The translations under genes and the position numbers were made by a program. A DNA stretch of 64,000 bases from CAYLGT01 sp964383465 (GTDB taxonomy: Bacteria; Patescibacteriota; Saccharimonadia; Saccharimonadales; Saccharimonadaceae), in contig CAYLGT010000002.1 in assembly GCA_964383465.1 (NCBI GenBank), positions 1 to 64,000 of the forward strand, written 5' to 3'. How positions within the stretch are numbered: the first letter of the stretch is position 1; the number at the start of each line of letters is the position of its first letter. Under the pieces are notes generated by a model that was not told the origin of the DNA, searched no databases, and saw only the letters and a program-made list of their open reading frames with translations. Positions 50,839-58,511 of this stretch are shown here, piece by piece.

Positions 50839-51156
50839 ATGGCAGAAGCAGCCGCACCACGGATCCGCATCCGTCTCAAGGCCTATGACCACAAGGTCAT
50901 CGACCAGTCAGCAAAACAAATCATCGACACCGCACTTCGCACCGGTGCTAGCATAGCCGGTCCTGTTCCACTTCCTACGCGCCGCAGCACGTTTACGGTG
51001 GTCAAGAGCCCACATGTCTACAAAAAGGGTGGTGAAGCGTTTGAGATGCGCGTTCACAAACGTTTGATCGACATCGTCGGTGCTACCCCTAAGACCATCG
51101 ATTCTCTGCAGAACCTCAGCCTCCCGGCTGGTTGCGACGCAGAAATTCGCATGTAA
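50839..51156 (+). CDS. rpsJ: 30S ribosomal protein S10
   Basis: 30S head protein and NusG/NusB partner. 105 residues with KAYDHKVIDQSAKQIIDTA, GPVPLPTRRSTFTV and PHVYKKGGEAFEMRVHKRLIDI. AGGAG before ATG 50839; a longer open frame upstream is ignored. It normally heads the S10 operon, but here it has its own promoter and terminator and rplC is about 7.3 kb away. Confidence 0.97.
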   Translation: MAEAAAPRIRIRLKAYDHKVIDQSAKQIIDTALRTGASIAGPVPLPTRRSTFTVVKSPHVYKKGGEAFEMRVHKRLIDIVGATPKTIDSLQNLSLPAGCDAEIRM

Positions 51157-51167
51157 GCAACGGTTCG

Positions 51168-51198
51168 TTTATAAAAAACGGCTCCTCACGGGGCTGTT
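51168..51198 (+). terminator. Terminator of rpsJ
   Basis: AACGGCTCC-TCAC-GGGGCTGTT stem (two G-U pairs) followed by TTTATTT. Confidence 0.78.
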
Positions 51199-51271
51199 TT
51201 TATTTGTCTTCTAAAGCCGTGAAAGTAGGCGTATAGTGAAATTATTAGCCATTAAAGAAAAAGGACGCAAA

Positions 51272-51511
51272 ATGGGCTCACCTGATATCTCTGACTTAAG
51301 TTTCTTTGAGTTGAACAGGCTCTCTGCGCACGACAGAGCGCAAATGGGTAACCGGAGTCGGGTAGATGTGGACTTTTCAGACCTTGATCCTACTGACAGG
51401 CTGGCGCTTGCCAAATGGATGACTCCTGGGACAATTACCGAACTTGGCGGACGAGCCATGGTGAAGGCTGCAGATGCGGTCGAAGACCTAGAGCAGCAAG
51501 CTACGGCTTAA
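51272..51511 (+). CDS. Hypothetical protein, 79 aa
   Basis: Unrecognised small acidic protein (MGSPDISDLSFFELNRLSAHDRAQMG). ATG 51272 with AAAGGA; a GTG at 51236 lies within the -10 box TATAGT (51232-51237) and is rejected. Codon use is like the housekeeping genes. Confidence 0.6.
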   Translation: MGSPDISDLSFFELNRLSAHDRAQMGNRSRVDVDFSDLDPTDRLALAKWMTPGTITELGGRAMVKAADAVEDLEQQATA

Positions 51512-51586
51512 AACTAGCAAGTTTGCGCGTCATACGGTAAAAGGTATACGGTATACTGGTATATATAAACCAGTAAAGGAGGTTAT

Positions 51587-51967
51587 ATGGCCAAAGGTAA
51601 ATTCTCACTTGCAGTCCTCGCTGGTGTCGTTGGTGCGGCGCTTGGTGTTTTGTTTGCACCTAAGAGCGGGGAGGAAACTCGCAAGGATCTCAAGAAAAAA
51701 GCTGAAGAAGTCAAAAAAACTGCCAGCAAAAAAGGCTCTGAGCTTCGTAGCACAGCCGACAAAGTAGCGGGCGATGTACGCGAAGTGGTCACGAGTGGCA
51801 GCAAAGAGGTCAAAGGCGCAGCTAAGCGCTCTGCCAAAGAACTCGGCGACCTCGCTGACGAAGCAAAGGTCCGTGCTGCGCGTATTGCTGACGATGCGAA
51901 AAAGACCAGCGCCTCTGTTGCTGAATCTGCAAAGAAAAAGCTCAGCGATAACCGCAAAGAACAGTAG
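51587..51967 (+). CDS. YtxH-like membrane-anchored protein, 126 aa
   Basis: A short N-terminal membrane segment (FSLAVLAGVVGAALGVLFAP) with the YtxH-type ending APKSGEETR, then about 95 residues of Lys/Ala/Glu/Asp heptad-like helix. The family is linked to general stress and envelope protection. AGGAGG ribosome site; upstream GGTATAC repeats include a -10 like TATACT. Terminator at 51983. Confidence 0.82.
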   Translation: MAKGKFSLAVLAGVVGAALGVLFAPKSGEETRKDLKKKAEEVKKTASKKGSELRSTADKVAGDVREVVTSGSKEVKGAAKRSAKELGDLADEAKVRAARIADDAKKTSASVAESAKKKLSDNRKEQ

Positions 51968-51982
51968 CCTAGTCTATAACAA

Positions 51983-52015
51983 AATAGCACTCCGCGTGGA
52001 GTGCTATTTTTATTT
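51983..52015 (+). terminator. Terminator of the YtxH-like gene
   Basis: ATAGCACTCC-GCG-TGGAGTGCTAT stem followed by TTTTATTT. Confidence 0.85.
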
Positions 52016-52017
52016 CG

Positions 52018-52054
52018 CATCCACTAGCCACAATATCTTGTGGGCAGTGGATGC
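52018..52054 (-). terminator. 3' hairpin of the 52104-52550 cassette
   Basis: Minus strand GCATCCACT ... AGTGGATGC stem with inner CCACAA/TTGTGG; no T run right after it, so possibly a stabiliser. Confidence 0.5.
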
Positions 52055-52056
52055 GA

Positions 52057-52566
52057 GACAGGAGTGATGAGCCCTGAATCGCAGATGCTGGCCGCCGAGG
52101 GGGTCAGCTGGACAGCAGGGTGGTGCCGAGCATGGCACGCTCCCACGGCCTCAGTGGAGCGGGTGTGTCCGTGAAGCTGACGTGCTTGGCGGCCTCGGAG
52201 TCGATGATCACCGAGTTCACTGTGGGATCATCGTGGTTGCCGGCCAGGCCCAGGTTGTCTGTCGTCCGTGCGTGTGGAGTACCGATCTGCCTGTGGTCAA
52301 GCCAGAACAGAACCCCTGTTTCGTCGAAGACGAGAGGGCCCTCAGTGACGATGACCACGTCTTCCGGCGCGCCTGTGAAGCCGTAGGGCCCGCTGTGCGG
52401 ATGGCTCCACGGCACGAGACCGTAGTCACGCCGAAGTCGGCCGTCCTCGTCGTTGCTGAGGACCAGGTAGGTCCTGCCCAGCTCGAGCTTGTCGCGGGAC
52501 GTCTGCATGCCACTGGCGATGAGCTCGTCCCAAGTCGTGATGGGATTCATGATGTTCACTCCTGTC
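52057..52566. repeat. 5'/3' inverted repeat around the 52104-52550 gene
   Basis: GACAGGAGTGA (52057-52067) and TCACTCCTGTC (52556-52566), 11 bp exact. In the mRNA the leader arm contains the Shine-Dalgarno CAGGAG; the 3' arm lies about 37 bases after the stop. Confidence 0.6.
52104..52550 (-). CDS. Hypothetical orphan protein, 148 aa (cassette gene)
   Basis: Unrecognised soluble, beta-rich protein with many Trp, His and Asp (VPWSHPHSGPYGFTG, FWLDHRQIG, NHDDPTVNSVIID). ATG 52550 is 8 bases from GGAG; GTG 52559 is too close to it. Very G+C-rich codons next to A+T-richer neighbours. The leader has an 8-bp hairpin (GCGATAGG/CCTATCGC) and an 11-base complement in the 3' UTR. Own promoter; one-gene cassette. 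Confidence 0.65.
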   Translation of the reverse strand: MNPITTWDELIASGMQTSRDKLELGRTYLVLSNDEDGRLRRDYGLVPWSHPHSGPYGFTGAPEDVVIVTEGPLVFDETGVLFWLDHRQIGTPHARTTDNLGLAGNHDDPTVNSVIIDSEAAKHVSFTDTPAPLRPWERAMLGTTLLSS

Positions 52567-52613
52567 GAAGGGCGATAGGAGACCTATCGCAAAGAGTAAG
52601 TCCTATCATGAAT

Positions 52614-52642
52614 ATATTAGCATAAAAACAATCAAAAGTCAA
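52614..52642 (-). promoter_or_regulatory. Promoter of the 52104-52550 cassette
   Basis: Minus strand TTGACT (52637-52642), 17-base spacer ending TGC, TAATAT (52614-52619). Confidence 0.75.
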
Positions 52643-52647
52643 TACTG

Positions 52648-52653
52648 TACAAT
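52648..52653 (+). promoter_or_regulatory. -10 box of the 52660 gene
   Basis: TACAAT, 6 bases before ATG 52660; next to the divergent cassette promoter. Confidence 0.5.
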
Positions 52654-52659
52654 ACTCTT

Positions 52660-52938
52660 ATGCCTAAAAAGAAGAAAAATGCTCGCATCAACAACGAGTC
52701 GGACAGCACGTATTTTCTAAAGATCGTCCTCTATATCGTACTCGGTTCACTCTGGTTGAAATTTGCTTCTCCACTCGATCTCGGAGTTTTCGTACTCAAC
52801 GGTTTTCCGTTCGGACTAGTGCTAGGAGTTATATTTGCTAGTCATGATCACTTTCAAGTCGATCGCAAGATAGAATATGCTCTCCTCATCCTCATGACGA
52901 TCCTCACGTACTTCTTGCCAGCCGGTATAGTGATTTAG
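52660..52938 (+). CDS. Small membrane protein, 92 aa
   Basis: Basic start (MPKKKKNAR) and three hydrophobic stretches (about 20-38, 43-60, 73-92), the last ending at the C-terminus. Unrecognised. Leaderless by promoter position. Convergent with the VanY gene; CGTATNN repeats lie between them. Confidence 0.65.
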   Translation: MPKKKKNARINNESDSTYFLKIVLYIVLGSLWLKFASPLDLGVFVLNGFPFGLVLGVIFASHDHFQVDRKIEYALLILMTILTYFLPAGIVI

Positions 52939-52940
52939 TA

Positions 52941-52968
52941 CGTATACCGTATAACGTATTACGTATTA
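52941..52968 (+). repeat. Heptanucleotide tandem repeat CGTATNN
   Basis: Four head-to-tail units (CGTATAC, CGTATAA, CGTATTA, CGTATTA). Related heptads occur at 4932-4960 and 51545-51562, always just outside genes. Confidence 0.6.
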
Positions 52969-53022
52969 CGGTTTAGGCACTCTGTTGCTGGCGCCATACG
53001 TAAATGTGTTACGCATATTTGT

Positions 53023-53802
53023 TTACCGCTTTGGGACAGAGTAGCCTGGTGCGACCTGTGTTACAAACTCATCGAGGGTGAGGTTTGCCTCGCTGAGCGC
53101 GCGTGCGAGAGGGATGCCGACGTAGCGATAGTGCCATTCTTCGTTTGAAAAGCCTGTGATCGACTGTTTTCCCATAGGGTATCGCTGTATAAAGCCAAAT
53201 TTTGGTGCGTTTTGCGCTAGCCAACCGATGGCAACGAAGTTCAGTTCGCATTTGTCGGAGTTGGCGGCGCAGCTAGCGCTGGCAGACGATATGTCGATCG
53301 CAAGTCCACTCTGGTGCTCGCTGGTGCCGGGTTTGGCGACGTGGCTTATGGTATAGGCTTGGCCACGTTCCGTCATGTAGCCGTCGTAGAGTTTTTGCTG
53401 AGACTCGATGGAACGGTAGGCGCTCGATACCATCAACTCGACACCGTCACTCTTTGCGGCCTCGAAGAGCTTCTCGAGTGGCTGAGCGATTTGCGTCGAC
53501 ACCTGCATGACTGAGTTCGCGTCACCATGCGGGACGGGGATGTCGACGAGTTGTGGCGCAAAGTTACCCGGCAGCGAGCGGTCCTTAGAGACGTAGGTCC
53601 ATAGATGACCAGGTTTAAACAGGTCGTATGAAGGCAGCGTGAGCCTGGTGTCGCCGGCCTGTACTGTCGGAATGGTTTGGCTAGAGTTTAGCTGGTCGAT
53701 TTCGTCGTACCTAGCAGAGACGGCAGTCAGTAGCCACCAACTATAGCCAGCTGCAACTCCGCAAGCGAGACAAGTTGTCCAGATGATACGTCCTAGATTC
53801 AT
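53023..53802 (-). CDS. VanY-type D-alanyl-D-alanine carboxypeptidase (M15B), membrane-anchored
   Basis: Trims the terminal D-Ala of peptidoglycan stems outside the membrane. 259 residues: signal anchor (about 5-28), a linker, then M15B zinc motifs GTSEHQSGLAIDIS (SxHxxGxAxD) and EEWHYRYVG. Two cysteines (ASCAANSDKC) may form a disulfide. Start ATG 53802 is 6 bases after a TATCAT box with AGGGAG between. A related paralogue is at 55296 with CapA between them. Confidence 0.92.
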   Translation of the reverse strand: MNLGRIIWTTCLACGVAAGYSWWLLTAVSARYDEIDQLNSSQTIPTVQAGDTRLTLPSYDLFKPGHLWTYVSKDRSLPGNFAPQLVDIPVPHGDANSVMQVSTQIAQPLEKLFEAAKSDGVELMVSSAYRSIESQQKLYDGYMTERGQAYTISHVAKPGTSEHQSGLAIDISSASASCAANSDKCELNFVAIGWLAQNAPKFGFIQRYPMGKQSITGFSNEEWHYRYVGIPLARALSEANLTLDEFVTQVAPGYSVPKR

Positions 53803-53808
53803 CTCCCT

Positions 53809-53814
53809 ATGATA
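53809..53814 (-). promoter_or_regulatory. -10 box of the VanY gene at 53023
   Basis: Minus strand TATCAT, 6 bases before the ATG. Confidence 0.4.
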
Positions 53815-53820
53815 CCTCGG

Positions 53821-53849
53821 TTGTAAGCGTGAGCAAAAAGACCTATAGT
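53821..53849 (+). promoter_or_regulatory. Promoter of the 53856-CapA operon
   Basis: TTGTAA (53821-53826), 17-base spacer, TATAGT (53844-53849); ATG 6 bases later. Confidence 0.6.
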
Positions 53850-53855
53850 TAAGTC

Positions 53856-54056
53856 ATGAAACGAGCATGGAGAGGAGCGCTGGCGATAGCGGCTGCTGGT
53901 GTCGCAGTATTTGCACTGCAAGCACAGGCTTCATCGCCTTGTCAGAACGATGAACCGTTCTGTTTTCGAGCCTCTGCCGAAGAAACACCGAAACTCATAG
54001 AGCGGGTGAGCCTCCCAGAAATTGCCGTACCGATATGGATGGGGTCGGGCGAGTGA
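53856..54056 (+). CDS. Small secreted protein, 66 aa
   Basis: Signal peptide with a basic start and Ala-rich core ending ALQAQASS (likely cleavage after QA or AS), then about 40 residues with CQNDEPFC (two Cys, probably a disulfide). Unrecognised. Its end overlaps the CapA start as GTGA, so the two are made together; role in the wall is inferred by position. Confidence 0.7.
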   Translation: MKRAWRGALAIAAAGVAVFALQAQASSPCQNDEPFCFRASAEETPKLIERVSLPEIAVPIWMGSGE

Positions 54057-55306
54057 GCAGGCGCTCCAAGGAACTACCTACGCAACCTCCAGCTGCTGCA
54101 CCAGAGGTTAAGAATGCCAGCCGTCCCAAAAAAGGTCTGCTCGCGGGCTTTGGAGGGCTGCTGCTCATAGGACTTACTGCGTGGGTGGTGCTGAGTGTCT
54201 TAAAAGCCGTCATTCACGAAGTAGAGACCGCCACCGCACCGCCAAAAGTCGCCACCCCTTCGGTGCCAACACTCCGCTTTGCAGCTATGGGCGACATGCT
54301 GGCGCATGATAGCGTCGATGCGCAGGCTAAGACTACTGACGGCTATGATTTCAAGCCATACTTTAAAAACATTCGTTCGCTTTACACGGGTGCCGATGTA
54401 GTCTTCTGTAACCAGGAAGGGTTAGTTTCTGGTGAAGAGTATGGCATCTCTGGGTACCCGTCATTTAACGGGCCGAGTGAGTTTGCCGAAGGGCTAAGTA
54501 AAGGTGCTGGCTGTAACATGATCAATCTCGCCAACAACCATATAGGTGACAAAGGTCAGGCCGCCCTCGACAAAACCATAGATGTTTGGGCGGCCCAAAA
54601 ACCTCTTGCCATGGCGGGAGCCTACAAGACCGCGGAGGATCAGCAGCAAGTTGCCTACTTCACTAAAAATGATATAAAAGTGGCATTTCTGGCCTTTGCT
54701 GATTTTAGTAACAATACTTCCGTGTCGAGTTACGGGCTCAACCTGTATCACAACCGAACACTTGTCGAAGGGCTCATGACAGAAGCACGCAAAAACGCTG
54801 ACGTAGTGATCGTTTCGGCCCACTGGGGAACAGAAGACTCGACGCTAGTGAACCAAGACCAGATAGATACGGCACAGCTACTAAATGAACTAGGAGCAGA
54901 TGTCGTCATCGGTACTGGCCCGCATGTGCTGCAGCGTACGGAGCGACTGAAGTCGAGCAGTGGTCACGAAACCTTTGTCTGGTACTCTCTGGGAAACATG
55001 CTCAGCTCACAGCTGACCGCCGACGAGCTGACCGGTGGAGTTGCTGGCTTTGAGGTGACAAAAACCAACGGGAAAATTGCCATACGTAACTTTACGTTCA
55101 AAAGTACATTTATGAGCTATGACTGGTCGGCGAGCGACAGAGCTGCAGAGAACCTCCTGGCTCGTAAAAACCTGCAACTTCGCCCACTAAGCACAGCGCT
55201 GAGTACCGATATACAAAAGATGTTCCCGGGCGAGACGAGCAAAACCCGCACGGAATTTGTCCACACAACGCTCGGCAGTGATGCCGGTGTTCGAATCACT
55301 CCTTAG
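54053..55306 (+). CDS. CapA-family (PGA_cap) metallophosphatase-like membrane protein
   Basis: 417 residues: a short basic N-terminus, one membrane segment (about 29-52) and an outer CapA domain with FAAMGDMLAHDSVD, the ADVVFCNQEG stretch, NLANNHIGDKG, VVIVSAHWGTE and VIGTGPHVLQ, the calcineurin-like metal ligands of the family. CapA homologues act in poly-gamma-glutamate export or other envelope polymers; the substrate here is unknown. GTG 54053 (overlap GTGA) or ATG 54035 may be the start. Overlaps the convergent VanY gene by 11 bases. Confidence 0.88.
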   Translation: MSRRSKELPTQPPAAAPEVKNASRPKKGLLAGFGGLLLIGLTAWVVLSVLKAVIHEVETATAPPKVATPSVPTLRFAAMGDMLAHDSVDAQAKTTDGYDFKPYFKNIRSLYTGADVVFCNQEGLVSGEEYGISGYPSFNGPSEFAEGLSKGAGCNMINLANNHIGDKGQAALDKTIDVWAAQKPLAMAGAYKTAEDQQQVAYFTKNDIKVAFLAFADFSNNTSVSSYGLNLYHNRTLVEGLMTEARKNADVVIVSAHWGTEDSTLVNQDQIDTAQLLNELGADVVIGTGPHVLQRTERLKSSSGHETFVWYSLGNMLSSQLTADELTGGVAGFEVTKTNGKIAIRNFTFKSTFMSYDWSASDRAAENLLARKNLQLRPLSTALSTDIQKMFPGETSKTRTEFVHTTLGSDAGVRITP

Positions 55307-56120
55307 GGATGAGTTTCTTTTCGAGCAGTTGGTCCCTTGCTTTTTCAAGCGCAGGGAAGGCTTCATCGAGGGTGAGGCCACTGTCATGGAGGGCTCGAGC
55401 TAGGTCTTTGCCGACGTAGCGAAAATGCCATGGCTCAAACTGATACTTTGTGATGTCAGTTTTGTCACTTGGGTATCGCAGGATGAACCCGTACTCATAG
55501 GCGTGTGCAGCAAACCACTTGGCGGCTTCGGTTTCGGCGAAGCAGGTCTCGAGGTAGCATGAGCGGTTGGTGAGGCTGATGTCAAAAGCTAGGCCCGTCT
55601 GGTGCTCACTTTGTCCAGGGTGGGCGCTAAATTTGTTGGCCTCGGCTTCGCCACTAACTCGGGCGTAGTTGTCGAAGTAGCTTTTTTGTAGTGCATAAGA
55701 TCGGTAGCCGCTTGCCAGCATGACGTCGAACCCTGCAGTTTTCGCACCAGCAAATAGCTCTTCTGTGGGCGTGAGTATGTCGCTGCGTAGAGATTGTTCT
55801 TCGCTTGACTTGGCGGAGTTGAGCGTTATGTTCGGCCGAGACAGCGACGCAGGAACGTACTCGGCGCTAGCTAGCGGGTGTTCTTTGCTGACGACAACCC
55901 AGAGACTGGCGGGGTCATGATAATCCTCTTTGAGCGCCTCGATCGGCGTGGTGCCGGGGAGCTTAACTTCGACACGAGAGTCATTTGTGGTCTTCGAGGA
56001 CGTTGGTGTTGTTTGCGTGTGAGCAGCGGGCGCGGAGGACGATTTCATGAACAGAAATGTTGCCACCGTAGCAGCTGCGACAACTGTTACAACAATTCCT
56101 ATCCCGAGAACTCGTTTCAT
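55296..56120 (-). CDS. VanY-type D-alanyl-D-alanine carboxypeptidase (M15B), second copy
   Basis: 274 residues: signal anchor (about 5-25), Ser/Thr/Pro linker, then GQSEHQTGLAFDIS and EPWHFRYVGKDLARALHDSG, which match the copy at 53023 including the C-terminal GLTLDEA. A cysteine pair (RSCYLETC) sits at the same place as in the other copy. Leaderless: TACAAT (56127-56132, minus) is 6 bases from the ATG. Confidence 0.92.
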   Translation of the reverse strand: MKRVLGIGIVVTVVAAATVATFLFMKSSSAPAAHTQTTPTSSKTTNDSRVEVKLPGTTPIEALKEDYHDPASLWVVVSKEHPLASAEYVPASLSRPNITLNSAKSSEEQSLRSDILTPTEELFAGAKTAGFDVMLASGYRSYALQKSYFDNYARVSGEAEANKFSAHPGQSEHQTGLAFDISLTNRSCYLETCFAETEAAKWFAAHAYEYGFILRYPSDKTDITKYQFEPWHFRYVGKDLARALHDSGLTLDEAFPALEKARDQLLEKKLIPKE

Positions 56121-56126
56121 ACGGTC

Positions 56127-56132
56127 ATTGTA
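56127..56132 (-). promoter_or_regulatory. -10 box of the VanY gene at 55296
   Basis: Minus strand TACAAT, 6 bases before the ATG. Confidence 0.5.
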
Positions 56133-56136
56133 TCAC

Positions 56137-56165
56137 TTGCTGCCCGAGGCATGAGCTTTTACACT
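56137..56165 (+). promoter_or_regulatory. Promoter of the 56172 gene
   Basis: TTGCTG (56137-56142), 17-base spacer, TACACT (56160-56165); ATG 6 bases later. Confidence 0.6.
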
Positions 56166-56171
56166 AGCTAT

Positions 56172-57047
56172 ATGAAGTCTGACGAGCAGCCTGAAGGATT
56201 TGTCTCTCGACGCGGTAAACGTGTAACTCTAGAGAGTGTCAACATATCTGAGCTGTCCATCGACAATGTCCCCGGTGATTCGCTTGATGACTATAAAACA
56301 CCTCGCAAACCTTCTGTCACGATTCACAAAAGTAAATGGTTCTGGCTGACACTTCTGATTCTCGTTGCAGTACCTGTGCTGTCGGGGGAAATACTGGCCT
56401 GGCGATACGGCTCAAGTGCCGGCTCGGCCAAAACTGAACTGGCGGGCATTGTGTCGAAGTCCGTACTTCCAGTCCAGTCGAGTAGCACACTGAGCGCGGC
56501 GCAGATTGGCGGTATCACAGACAAAGTCGATTCTGTAGCGTCCAGTATGTGTCCGGGTAGTTTTCTCGACAATGCTGCTGCTCTCTACCCGCGCGCAAAG
56601 TCGGCCCATGCTCGTTGCGTCGCCAGTCAGGAAAAGTATTCAGCACTGGCCGCAGCCCTACGGCAGTATGAAGCCGAGCAACGCTACTTCGAACAGCTCG
56701 CGGTCTTTGTCAAACCTGTTGGCGAGCCGCTCACGGAGAAGTTTGCGGTCATCGGGAGCCAATTAGAGCTCTGGCAACGTGCTAGCGACGGCATCGATGC
56801 ATTGTCACCCCCTGAAAGCATGAAAGCTGTACATACAGAGCTCGCCAAGCAGGCGCGGCTGATTCGTGATCAATGGTCGAAGTTGCTAAAAGCATACGAT
56901 GACCAAAATACCGCAGCGTTTACGACTACGCAGAAGTCACTCACAGAAAGCTATAAAAAATTTCAAACGACCCATACTTCATTTTCTAGTGTTCATGGCG
57001 CCACGCAGTCAAAGATAACCGACGCTTACTCACAGTTGAGTAAATAA
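56172..57047 (+). CDS. Membrane-anchored protein with helical outer domain, 291 aa
   Basis: Unrecognised. A 57-residue cytoplasmic start, one membrane segment (about 58-78, FWLTLLILVAVPVLSGEILA) and a helical outer domain with two cysteines (SSMCPG, HARCVAS). ATG 56172 is set by the promoter; the frame is open upstream but would cross the divergent VanY gene. Likely an envelope protein of the same block as CapA and the VanY pair. Confidence 0.7.
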   Translation: MKSDEQPEGFVSRRGKRVTLESVNISELSIDNVPGDSLDDYKTPRKPSVTIHKSKWFWLTLLILVAVPVLSGEILAWRYGSSAGSAKTELAGIVSKSVLPVQSSSTLSAAQIGGITDKVDSVASSMCPGSFLDNAAALYPRAKSAHARCVASQEKYSALAAALRQYEAEQRYFEQLAVFVKPVGEPLTEKFAVIGSQLELWQRASDGIDALSPPESMKAVHTELAKQARLIRDQWSKLLKAYDDQNTAAFTTTQKSLTESYKKFQTTHTSFSSVHGATQSKITDAYSQLSK

Positions 57048-57066
57048 AAAGCCCACCGAAGTGGGC
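57046..57066 (-). terminator. Terminator of the 57393/57111 cassette
   Basis: Minus strand GCCCAC-TTCG-GTGGGC stem followed by TTTTTATTT; a second hairpin (GCCCTGAGG/CCTCAGGGC) lies before it at 57069-57095. Confidence 0.85.
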
Positions 57067-57110
57067 GTGCCCTGAGGTCATCGCTGCCTCAGGGCTCATC
57101 TAAAGAAGTG

Positions 57111-57389
57111 TTACGCAGCGGCCACGATGAGGGAGATGGTTTGCACCAGCTCGCCCTCGTGGTTAGTGGAACTTGTCAGCGTGACGTCAACCGGACGCAT
57201 GCGTCGAGACAGCTTCTCCCCCAGAGAAGCCATGATTTCCCGACACACCCTCATCTGCCGTGTACTCGTTCCCACGAGCAGTTCGGTTGGCAGCGCCCAG
57301 TGTGCTTCATCGCCATCGCTGGGGTGAGGACCGAGCCGGGCTAGCAGCTCATCCGTAGCCAGTGCGGCGATATGCTGCTCGGCGACCAC
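57111..57389 (-). CDS. Hypothetical protein, 92 aa (second gene of a cassette)
   Basis: Unrecognised; helix plus strands, ending in SLIVAAA. GTG 57389 is 3 bases after the upstream stop, so it is coupled. G+C-rich codons. Its order of elements loosely resembles the 50036 protein but no motif is shared. Confidence 0.55.
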   Translation of the reverse strand: MVAEQHIAALATDELLARLGPHPSDGDEAHWALPTELLVGTSTRQMRVCREIMASLGEKLSRRMRPVDVTLTSSTNHEGELVQTISLIVAAA

Positions 57390-57392
57390 GAC

Positions 57393-57719
57393 TCAGCGTC
57401 CTCTGACCGCGTGCACGACGTGGTCCTGGATGCTGTCGTGGAACCGTTCCAGCAGTCCACGGCTCAGATCGTGAACCAAGCTCGTGTCGTCACGCATGAT
57501 CTCTCGGGCCTTGTGAGGACCGAGTTCGGTCGTGAGACGACGCATGCCGTCTTGGAGCGCAGCGAGTCGCTCCATCTGCTGATCGTTGGGTCGGACACTG
57601 CCGTTCGCCCAGTCCTGCGGGTTGACGACACCTTCGACACCAATAGCCAGCGCGACGAGTGTGTTTGAGCCGACCTGATGGATCAACGTGTTTACTTCGA
57701 TAGGTGACAGGTACGACAT
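57393..57719 (-). CDS. Hypothetical protein, 108 aa (first gene of a cassette)
   Basis: Unrecognised helical soluble protein (SPIEVNTLIHQVGSNTLVALAIGV). GAGGAG before ATG 57719; leader with a CCAAG/CTTGG hairpin. No strong promoter recognised (TTAGAT at 17 bases from TTGCTT is possible). Confidence 0.55.
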   Translation of the reverse strand: MSYLSPIEVNTLIHQVGSNTLVALAIGVEGVVNPQDWANGSVRPNDQQMERLAALQDGMRRLTTELGPHKAREIMRDDTSLVHDLSRGLLERFHDSIQDHVVHAVRGR

Positions 57720-57804
57720 GAAGGCTCCTCTTCTCGGGTAGTACCAAGAGGTCTTGGCACTAAAGGTCTTCGATGTATTTGGCTATCTAACTATATAAAC
57801 ACTG

Positions 57805-57872
57805 AAAAAGCAAATACCCGCGCATGTGGCGGGGGCAGAGGACGATGGTCCTCGATACCCCCGCCGCGCGGG
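57805..57872 (-). terminator. Terminator of the 57911-58258 cassette
   Basis: Minus strand long stem CCCGCGCGGCGGGGG ... CCCCCGCC-ACATGCGCGGG with inner GAGGAC/GTCCTC, followed by TATTTGCTTTTTC. Confidence 0.8.
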
Positions 57873-57910
57873 TTGTTCAGGCGGTTCGATACCTGTTGCG
57901 CATAGTGCTC

Positions 57911-58258
57911 CTAGGTAGTCTGCCGGGCCCGGATGGCGAACTGGTTGCGCTGGATACGCACAGTCATGAACTGGATGCCGTCTCGAGCGTGACGAACCTT
58001 CAGCTCGTAGGGACCGTTGTTGTCGTTGATGTGACGTTCGATCACTACTGCCTGCAGCTCATCGTCGCACACGATATAGATTGGGTGCGGGTAGACGGCA
58101 ATCTGTAGCTCAGCACATAACAAGTGCTTGTCGGGGTGCATGGTGTCGAGACTTGCGGCGAAGAGCTGACACATCATCCCGAACATGAAGTTGTCGCCGA
58201 ACATGGCCGTGGTCACGCCAGCGAGAGGCAACTCGGTACCAGGGGTTGCAGTGTTCAT
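57911..58258 (-). CDS. Hypothetical orphan protein, 115 aa (cassette gene)
   Basis: Unrecognised; Met/Phe-rich first half (TTAMFGDNFMFGMMCQLFAAS), beta-rich second half. The order GTELPLAGVTTAMFGDNFM...LFAAS and PHPIYIVCDDELQAVVIER gives no known motif. GAGG 10 bases before the ATG. Consensus promoter at 58306 and a strong terminator. Sits directly before the S10 operon promoter in divergent orientation. Confidence 0.62.
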   Translation of the reverse strand: MNTATPGTELPLAGVTTAMFGDNFMFGMMCQLFAASLDTMHPDKHLLCAELQIAVYPHPIYIVCDDELQAVVIERHINDNNGPYELKVRHARDGIQFMTVRIQRNQFAIRARQTT

Positions 58259-58305
58259 AACTCAGAGCCTCATTTCTAGTAGAAAAGTCGAGAGTTAACC
58301 CTACT

Positions 58306-58334
58306 ATTATAGCAAAAAACGAGAAAAAAGTCAA
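58306..58334 (-). promoter_or_regulatory. Strong promoter of the 57911-58258 cassette
   Basis: Minus strand TTGACT (58329-58334), 17-base spacer ending TGC, TATAAT (58306-58311). Confidence 0.85.
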
Positions 58335-58384
58335 TGTACCGAGACACGGCTCAGTTAACGGAGAAAAATGACTCTTCCTAACCC

Positions 58385-58414
58385 TTGACAACAGCGGTCA
58401 TACTCTGGTACAAT
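58385..58414 (+). promoter_or_regulatory. Promoter of the S10/spc operon (rplC onward)
   Basis: TTGACA (58385-58390), 18-base spacer, TACAAT (58409-58414); leader of about 90 bases to rplC. Confidence 0.8.
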
Positions 58415-58511
58415 CGACTGGTTAGAAATATTAGTTTCTCGAGCGAATTGGTAAGTCCAACAGATACGGATACTGCCAAATGCCGAGAATTTTAAGTGGG
58501 AAGAGGGAAGT

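Noticed and set aside
51983..52015. TAGCACTC ... GAGTGCTA palindrome that resembles CIRCE
   Set aside because: The spacer between the 8-base arms is 6 bases, not 9, it follows a stop codon and has a T run, so it is a terminator.
50036..57389. Possible homology of the 50036 and 57111 proteins
   Set aside because: Only the order of helix and strands is alike; no shared motif could be aligned.
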